The notes below the pieces were generated by a model, which had not been told where the DNA came from, made no database searches, and saw only the letters and a list, made by a program, of their open reading frames with translations. A program made the position numbers and the translations under genes. DNA of 64,000 bases from Nectonema munidae (taxonomy: Eukaryota; Nematomorpha; Nectonematoida; Nectonematidae): positions 248,001 through 312,000 of the forward strand of contig JAUIRK010000993.1 in assembly GCA_030549495.1 (NCBI GenBank), written 5' to 3'. Positions 57,700 through 64,000 of the stretch are shown here, piece by piece. Numbering within the stretch: the first letter of the stretch is position 1; each line of letters opens with the position of its first letter.

Positions 57700-58800
57700 G
57701 CTTTCTATGTTTTGTTCCAATTCTATAAAAACAAGCTTACATTTGAATCATTGTTTACGCTTCTTCTATCACTAAAGCATCAGATTTCGCGTACCACATC
57801 TATGTCACAGAGCGTCACCATGGATAAACATAAAAAAATATAGTTATCATTGATTTATTTGTCAAGTAGTAGAATTTGTTCAATAAATGACTTTCAAAGA
57901 AAAGTTGAACGAATTATAATACTCTGATAAAAGTGAGCAAATTTTATTGGTGCAAAGTTCGTATTCTTTCACTTTACCAAACAAAGGTTTGGCCTAAAAC
58001 ACGAAAATTATAGGGTTTTAAAAGTTTTGTTTTATGTGTTAAAATATTCGTATACTTCGTTAATTCCTTATAACGAATTTAAATTTCTTAAATATCATTT
58101 AGCTCAGTCGGAAAAAGTGAGAGATGAGGGAAATCGCTTTTCTCTCTAGTTTCACTTTATGCAAATCATGCCCACCCATAACCGTTTATTTTATCAAGCC
58201 CAACCGTATTTATCCTATTTTTTTAAATATTTTTTCGTACCTAGAATATGAATGGTTTGTTGTATACCACCCCATACAAAAGTTAACAAAGACAAAAATA
58301 AAACAATGATAAAAGTTTGCTATAAAATTGATGCAAAACTTAATTTTACCTTAAAAAATAAACATTAAATATTATTATAAGTATTCTTAAGCTATTTGTT
58401 TTTCAGACTTTATTCCAAGAGAAGGATTGTTGAAACATTCGTTTCGACAATCAAGGTAAAAAATTAAATTATCTCATTCCCAAAATTTTAATTTCTCAAA
58501 AATATTTCTCTCTGTCTAAAAAGGAAGAAAAAGTTAGAAGTTGTATGCGACAACATGCCTTTTTTAGTGGTAAAAAATCTTTGCAGCACACTAGAGATAT
58601 CTCGCTGTATACTAATATGTCACGGCCTACAATTTGGTAGATACTACTGTTCTTAACAGAAGGAATATTATAAATGTCAAAGTTGGCCATTGGGTGAGAA
58701 GTATATGCTAGATGTATCTTTGAACATTGCCAAATTCTGAACGGCATATAAATTAAAAGCGTTTCGATCAAAGGATGTAATCAAATTTATTCACTTTAAG
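57700..58800. other. AT-rich intergenic DNA
   Basis: A 91-codon minus-strand open stretch at 58771-58496 (FRIWQCSKIHLAYTSHPMAN) has no recognised family and no clear splice sites. Nothing else. Confidence 0.3.
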
Positions 58801-58966
58801 TTTGCGCAATTATCGCAATTACCTGGCTTCTTCGTTCTTCCTTTACTCTCTTTGTGGAAGCGCCGCGTGTGTAGAAGACACGCTGGAGTGTTACCAGTCT
58901 CATTCTCTTTATATCCCTTCCCTCAGACTAACTCCTTTCCAAAGCACGAGCCTCCTCTTTTCAGGT
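58801..58966 (+). promoter_or_regulatory. GC-richer, promoter- or first-exon-like patch
   Basis: About 165 bases with much higher GC than the flanks, containing GTGGAAGCGCCGCGTGTG, CTCTTTATATCCCTTCCC and TCAGACTAAC. It ends in a strong splice donor CTTTTCAG|GTGAGAAG (gt at 58967). Two frames are open but neither has a good start codon, so a non-coding first exon is the better reading. If so, the gene runs rightwards out of the window. No following exon was found. Confidence 0.3.
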
Positions 58967-59364
58967 GAGAAGCAAATTGCTAATCTTTGAATTCAAATTC
59001 TCTTTGATATATATTCTAGCGTGTTATTAGGTAATTCGTTGTACCGCCGCGATCCGTAAAAAACGAAAAATGTATGCACACTGAAATTTACAATCTACTG
59101 CTGATTTTGATTATTATTCTAAATTGTCCTTCTGTTTGCATACTTGTTGACCAGTGCCTCCAAATTTTAAATGGGCCTTAATGTCTTCAATTTTGGAACC
59201 TATTTTTAGGGTTAGGGTTAGTGTATAATTAGAAATGGTGTTAGTATTAAAGTTAAGATTTAAGTGCCACATTTTTACAATTTTTTTCTAATATTTTCTA
59301 TCGTGAAAAGTTGTTATTTAAAAGTTTAAACTAACTTTTTCGTTTTTATCAAAACGTAAGTGGT

Positions 59365-59520
59365 TTATTGGCTGTGAGGTTAAACGGTTAGAAGTGCTGC
59401 TATCGATCTGAAGTTCCGGGTTTAAGCCTCGCTTCTGCTAGATTATCCATAGCTCGATGTTAGCTGCAGATTAGTACTTTTTTCGATGAAAATACCAAAT
59501 CACCTTTAACCTTTATCATA
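59365..59520 (+). mobile_element. tRNA-derived SINE
   Basis: An A-box-like TTGGCTGTGAGGTTAAACGG and, 36 bases on, a B-box-like CCGGGTTTAAGCCTCGC mark a tRNA-type promoter. A shared tail (TCCATAGCTCGATG, CGATGAAAATACC) also occurs in the copy at 40495-40640. There is no cloverleaf with paired arms, so it is not a tRNA gene. Confidence 0.5.
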
Positions 59521-60060
59521 AAGATTCAAATTCAAAGTTACTACATTGTTTAATTGCTACATTTTTTTATAATTTCATTTCATATGAGCTTCTTTTTTTA
59601 AATGTGTATGGGGCAATTGGGGCTTGCCTCTCCATTTAAGTTATGAGCCCCACCATCAAAAAATTGAAATTTACAATTTAGAATGAAATAATGAATTAAT
59701 TTTTGACAATGGGCTTATACGAACAATATAAAGCAAATAAAATCAAAATATAGAAAAATTATTGATATCATTGACGGTAACGATCAAACTGTTAAATTTG
59801 TTAAGATGGCCCTTCTACCAATAATAAGAAAGCAAATTTACAATAAAAAATTATTCTTTGCTATGAGAAACGAAGATAAGAAATATTACCCATGATAAAA
59901 TCTAAAGGAAATAGGACACAAGTAGAGAAAGGAGGTTATAAACACAAACAGAAGAGTTGTTATAAGCAGCATTTGAGGCTTTAATTTTAGACAAAGCCAG
60001 TAGGTAAGCATGTATATTAATACTTCATTTGGCCCCTTCAAATATAAATGTATGGCTACG
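59521..60060. other. AT-rich DNA with a MITE-like scrap
   Basis: TGGGGCAATTGGGGCTTGCC ... GAGCCCCACC at 59610-59653 resembles the edge of a hAT-type repeat. No partner end was found. Confidence 0.3.
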
Positions 60061-60064
60061 TTAC

Positions 60065-60620
60065 TCGATACATACGGTTCTAGGAAAATTCCCCGTAGGA
60101 AAACTCGCCTCAGGAAATTTCGGGAAAAATCGCCGTAAGACAATTTTGCCGTAAAACAAGTATTTGTGATAAAAACAGTTTGGTTTCTGAAGTACCATTT
60201 TATCTCTTCCAAACAACCAAGCTTTTTTTAAAAAACTTATTTCATTATAAATTCCATAAGTAAAGATAAAAATTTAGTCAATGAATTATACACAGTAGAT
60301 TTTTTTGCTCAACAGAGAAATGAAAACAAAAAGAATTTTAGTAACGTAAAAAGGGGCAAAATTCAAACAGGCATGTTTTGAAAAAAGTAGTAAGTTATTC
60401 CATTTCTGGTAACAAAATAATATATATCACTTTTCAATTCCATAAAATTATCCAACTTTTTAGTTAAACACTTTTTAGGTTTTTGCGTATTCTGGTTTTA
60501 TGTCGTTTTGGTTTTTGGCCGTTTCCGTTTTGTGCCGTTTTGGTTTCGGCCGTTTAGGTTTTCGGCCGTTTTTGTTTTGGCCGTTTTTGTTTCGGCCGTT
60601 TTGGTTTTCGGCCGTTTTGA
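60065..60620. repeat. Two arrays of short GCCGT-containing units, possibly ends of one element
   Basis: Left array (60085-60160): units like CCGTAGGAAAACTCG and CCGTAAGACAATTTTG. Right array (60490-60620): about eight units like GGCCGTTTTGGTTTTC, 15-17 bases each. Right-array units on the minus strand (AAAACGGCCGAAAACC) recall the left array. The outer edge GACCAGACACCC looks like a transposon terminus. About 330 bases of AT-rich DNA lie between. Confidence 0.45.
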
Positions 60621-61000
60621 CCAGACACCCAATATTTTTAGTTTTTTTTTAATTTATTTTAAAAGTGAAATTTGTTGCGAAGAGAAAAAAAATTGTTCCA
60701 GGCCTTTAAACTCTCAACCTGTTTACTCCCAAGGACCCATTTGATCACTTTTCAAAATTTAGTCCTTCCTTCTCATTGTTCAAATTTCATTTGATATTTT
60801 TTTCAAAATTTGTAAATAATAATCGAAAAAATAATAGAGAAAATTTCCAAATTTTTTACTTTTCAGTGTTCTGTGAAGACAACTAGAAACAAAGTGGATT
60901 TATACATATTTAATAACAAATTAAAATATTACTTCATTTTTACACCTAAATAAAAATATTGATAGTTATATCTCTTTGAATCTCATTAGTTATAATTTAT
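60621..61000. other. AT-rich DNA, nothing recognised
   Basis: No gene or repeat that I can support. Confidence 0.4.
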
Positions 61001-61070
61001 CGGTTTGTGGTATTAAATGTTTGCTTCCCCTTAAGAACTGTTAAATTCCCCCAAGGGAGAATTACCTCTG
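61001..61070 (-). mobile_element. hAT-type terminus (single end)
   Basis: On the minus strand from 61070: CAGAGGTAATTCTCCCTTGG, then GGGAATTTAACAGTTC, the pattern of a hAT end. No matching opposite end was recognised. Confidence 0.35.
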
Positions 61071-62460
61071 GTTGAGATCACTGAATTGATGCATAACATT
61101 CTAATCTATATTATAATAAGCTAGCGTCTGTGTGTGTGTCTGTCGCTGGAAGCATTTTGATTGGTTGAAATTATTTATATATGTTTTGTGTGTTTTTTAT
61201 ATGGGGTGAGGGGTTTATATGGGGGGGGGTGTGGGTTTTGTGGTTTATTATTTTTTTTTTTGGTTGGTGTTTTTTCTATATATATTAATAAAAATAAATA
61301 AAAAAAATCTCTAACGATCTTAATTTTTAATTTCTTTTCGGGGATAAATTTTTTCATCGCGTCTGTGTCAATATTCTAGACTTTATCACATCAATTATAA
61401 AATTGACACACAAGAATATGCACACTAAATGAAAATGTAAAGTGAATATAATCGATGAGGGGTGTGTGAGAACAACTATGAAAAAGTTGAAAATATTGAA
61501 GCATTTATCTTCATTTTTTTGAAATAACCAAATTCAGTTCTCCATACAACAAAGCGATTCAAGTGAAAGAATTTAAATGCCATTTAAAGAGATAAGCAGT
61601 ACTTTGATGAATTTTTATGAATTGAAAAAGTTTATATACAAGCAGATAGAAAAAACAATTCTTACTTATATATTTTATATGATATATCTCGTTGTACATG
61701 AATTTAAGATTTTATCTCTTGAAAAAGTGTATTATCTTTTCATTAAATATCACAAATGCAAAAAGATTAATTAAATTTGAAATGAAGTATTGATTTTAAT
61801 GATATAATTCAACATAGATAGGAAATTGAAGTAGATTTTAAAAAGATTTAGCAGCTATAGCAAAATATTTATTAGTAAATTATTTTACCCAAACCCACAA
61901 ATTCTGGTTTAGCGTTAGGGAAGTCAGCTTTAATTTCCTGAATATCAAAGAATTTTTAATAGGATTGCTTTTAATGAGTTTCTATGTTTACACTCTTTTA
62001 CATAAAATAACATTGGCTATTTTAAGTTAAATAAAACTATAAAAATATCCAATTTTTATGGGAAACTTTCATTCGCTCATCTCTAAAATGTGAAAGTATA
62101 GCACTTAAGTGTTAGCAATGTGTTCTAGATGATTTCTAAATCATTCTACTAATTATATAACTACTTCTACTTAAAATTGCCTCCAAATTTAACAATTTCA
62201 AAATGATATTTTACTATATTAATAATATATTGCGGATCAGAGGGACACCAGTTTTCCTTATTTATATATAAAAATATATAATTGGTTTGAAATAGAAAGC
62301 AGAAGATTAGTCTTTTAACTTTAGGTCCTCCAATAGTTAACTATATCCACAAAGATCCTATTAACAAGAGTTGTCAACAATCTTCATGTCATGCCTAACT
62401 GTTTCCACTTTAACATCGCTTTGATGAAAATGTGAAAATTTATTCTGTATACTTGTGAAT
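61071..62460. other. AT-rich DNA with a possible Helitron 5' end and a G-rich run
   Basis: TCTATATTATAATAAGCTAG followed by CGTCTGTGTGTGTGTCTG at 61105 resembles Helitron 5' termini (TC start after A). A low-complexity T/G stretch with nine G follows at 61170-61270. The rest is AT-rich with nothing recognised. Confidence 0.3.
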
Positions 62461-62760
62461 CAGTGCCAGCGTATAGCAAAAATTTTAGGAGGGGGGGGGG
62501 GCTTCTTTGGGCGCTAATTTTTGAACTATCAGATTAATCTGCTTCAAGGCGAAAAGAAAACATGATGTATTTGTCAAGCCATATCTATACAGATGACATT
62601 TTCATGAAAGAAATTATCATGAATGCTAGGTGTTTGTCATATTTTTTTAGGCTAATAAAAATCTTTTTAGGGGAGCTTGAAAATTAGTTGGGGGGCTTGA
62701 GAAATTATTGGAGTGGGGCGCTTTTGCTCCAAAATTTAATAGGTAGCTGTGTTAATAGGT
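62461..62760. mobile_element. Possible hAT MITE with CAGTG/GTAGC-like end
   Basis: CAGTGCCAGCGTATAGCAAA, then an 11-G run and TTGGGCGC, recalls the common CAGTGGCGTAGC...GGGGGGC hAT MITE. GGGGAGCTTG, GGGGGGCTTG and GTGGGGCGCTTTTGCTCC blocks follow to about 62730, with a weak GTAGCTG near 62745 as a possible other end. Degenerate. Confidence 0.3.
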
Positions 62761-63624
62761 AAACGGGCTCTTCTGTGAATGAACTGGTCTGATTTTGGGA
62801 CCTTAAGAAAAATAAGAGTAGACTTTAATATTATTATCTAAAATAAATATATTATCATAGATAGAATTCTAAAAATATTTAATAAGTTTTAGACCGCCAT
62901 CGGGCTACATAGGAAAGTATCGAGTGCTACATGCAGCAAACTGAAAGTAGTTTGTCTGAACTCTAAATTTTAATGCCTTTTTATTTTCAGAATGTGTGCT
63001 TAAAGCATGTGATTCTTTTATTCATTGGTTTAAATTAGAAATTTGGAAAAAAATTATTGCCAATCTTTGCCATTAAGATTTGAAGTTTGGTACATATTAT
63101 CAAATATGTGGAACTATAAATTTGCATTCAATGTTCTACAGTTAGACCAAAAAATACGACATGGTATCTAGGAGAACACGGTTCGGAATAGAAATATTTT
63201 ACTTGAGTCTCCTCAAACAATTGCCAGATCGCTTTTCTCTCCAAACAAATCACTTGAATCCTTTCATAATTATCGTCAATACTATATTCGATATTTGGTT
63301 AAACTTCATTTTCAATACTATCATCCATACATGAGAAATTCCAAACTGTTTTGAAATCTTACTTTATACTCCTAAAAATAACTTGAATAAGCAAACTAAT
63401 TAAATATAGATCACTGATCAATAAAATAAATATAGATAATCAAAAATGACTACCTACCAAAATATTTTACCAAATATCTTTTCACAGAATTAAGAAGGCA
63501 ATGGAGATGATTAAATATAGTCTCTTCCTCTTTTATAAGTTGAGCTATCCATGATAGGTTCCACAATTTTGTATATAAAAAATTAATGTTTCCAAGCAGG
63601 TATATAAAAATTAAAAAAAACTCC
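62761..63624. other. AT-rich DNA, nothing recognised
   Basis: No ORF, repeat or element end that I can support. Confidence 0.4.
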
Positions 63625-63626
63625 TA

Positions 63627-63861
63627 CAGTCAAACCTTCTTTAACTCATTGAAGGCCTGTGTGTTAAGAAATTAAATCAAATTCTATTGAAATGAGAACA
63701 GACGATTTGTCTTCATAATTCCTCAAAAGAATAACGGAAACCTCTCTACAAGTTGTGTATGAACACATTCCTATGACTTGACCGTCACTATAAGTGCCAC
63801 CCGTTCAGAAAGACCACTTTTGAAGGTTTCTCTAAGTGGTCAATTTATTCAGATTTTACTG
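63627..63861. mobile_element. Tigger/pogo-type MITE, 235 bp, TA target site
   Basis: The left end CAGTCAAACCTTCTTTAACTC and the reverse complement of the right end, CAGTAAAATCTGAATAAATT, are related inverted ends. Internal GACCACTT/AAGTGGTC blocks also pair. TA flanks both sides (63625-63626 and 63862-63863). No coding capacity. It could have been moved by the Tigger class seen at 52.6 kb, although the terminal sequences are not identical. Confidence 0.65.
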
Positions 63862-64000
63862 TATTTGAAGTCTCCCTTAGCTCAACCTCTCCAAAGTTTG
63901 TAATAAACATAAAATTATCAAATATAATTAAAGAGCATGATACAAGACACTCATAAATCTATTGATCTATGCATAATGAAAATTTTCATTATAAATTTAC

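Noticed and set aside
59206-59221. TTAGGGTTAGGGTTAG, a telomere-like motif
   Set aside because: Only about two and a half units, of vertebrate type, not the arthropod TTAGG type. No array around it. Chance is sufficient.
59365-59440. tRNA gene
   Set aside because: A- and B-box-like motifs are present but acceptor and anticodon arms do not pair. It matches a second SINE-like copy at 40.5 kb.
60508-60650. Phe/Val/Arg-rich repeat protein (VFGRFRF type)
   Set aside because: It is the translation of the GGCCGTTTTGGTTTTC array. No start context or promoter.
1-64000. CRISPR array, bacterial operon or Polinton-type virus
   Set aside because: No spaced identical repeats with unique spacers, no tightly packed ORFs, and no capsid, protein-primed polymerase or integrase block was seen.

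Overview
The window is eukaryotic, AT-rich, intron-bearing DNA from an invertebrate. GT-AG introns run from 59 bases to 8 kb, and most of the remaining sequence is transposon debris. Base composition, the mix of hAT, piggyBac, Tigger and LINE families, and an arthropod-like Neto gene fit a crustacean. A caligid copepod such as the salmon louse is my best guess, but this is inference and no diagnostic marker is present.

Three host genes can be supported. (1) Bases 1731-18448, plus strand: six exons whose phases all agree encode most of a Neto-type membrane protein (CUB, CUB, LDLa, one transmembrane helix, short basic tail). The signal-peptide exon lies upstream, probably outside the window. 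(2) Bases 32676-40237, plus strand: two exons encode a complete 326-residue Sds22/PPP1R7, the leucine-rich-repeat regulator of protein phosphatase 1. (3) Bases 57629 down to about 57145, minus strand: a small secreted protein of unknown family, with a TATA box, a signal-peptide exon and a 59-base intron.

Layout. 1-1130: 3' end of a LINE. 1731-18448: neto, whose introns hold transposase debris at 5.1-7.0 kb, a small Tigger-type MITE at 12.2 kb and a composite of two hAT families at 14.1-16.5 kb. 18.4-24.7 kb: mostly featureless AT-rich DNA with a tandem array of about 150 bp units near 21.5-22.4 kb. 24748-27569: a whole-length hAT-like element with perfect 8 bp target duplications. It encodes a transposase of a widespread family that is usually left unannotated. 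28.3-30.1 kb: transposon ends, a LINE 5' fragment with a PHD-like finger, and a 19 bp minisatellite. 32.7-40.2 kb: sds22, whose single 6.6 kb intron contains two piggyBac copies, a LINE tail and a ZBED5-like hAT. 42.5-48.7 kb: a fresh hAT MITE, a small ZBED-type hAT deletion copy, a 21 bp minisatellite, and a GTF2IRD2-type hAT inserted inside another minisatellite. 52.0-55.0 kb: a hAT MITE and a full-length decayed Tigger (pogo). 55.7-56.1 kb: a LINE tail. 57.1-57.7 kb: the secreted-protein gene. 58.8-64.0 kb: a GC-richer promoter-like patch, a tRNA-type SINE, GGCCGTTT-type repeats and a Tigger-type MITE.

The host genes are functionally unrelated: a synaptic receptor auxiliary subunit, a phosphatase regulator and a secreted protein. 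What links them is heavy transposon colonisation of introns and flanks. No rRNA, tRNA gene, CRISPR array or operon was seen.
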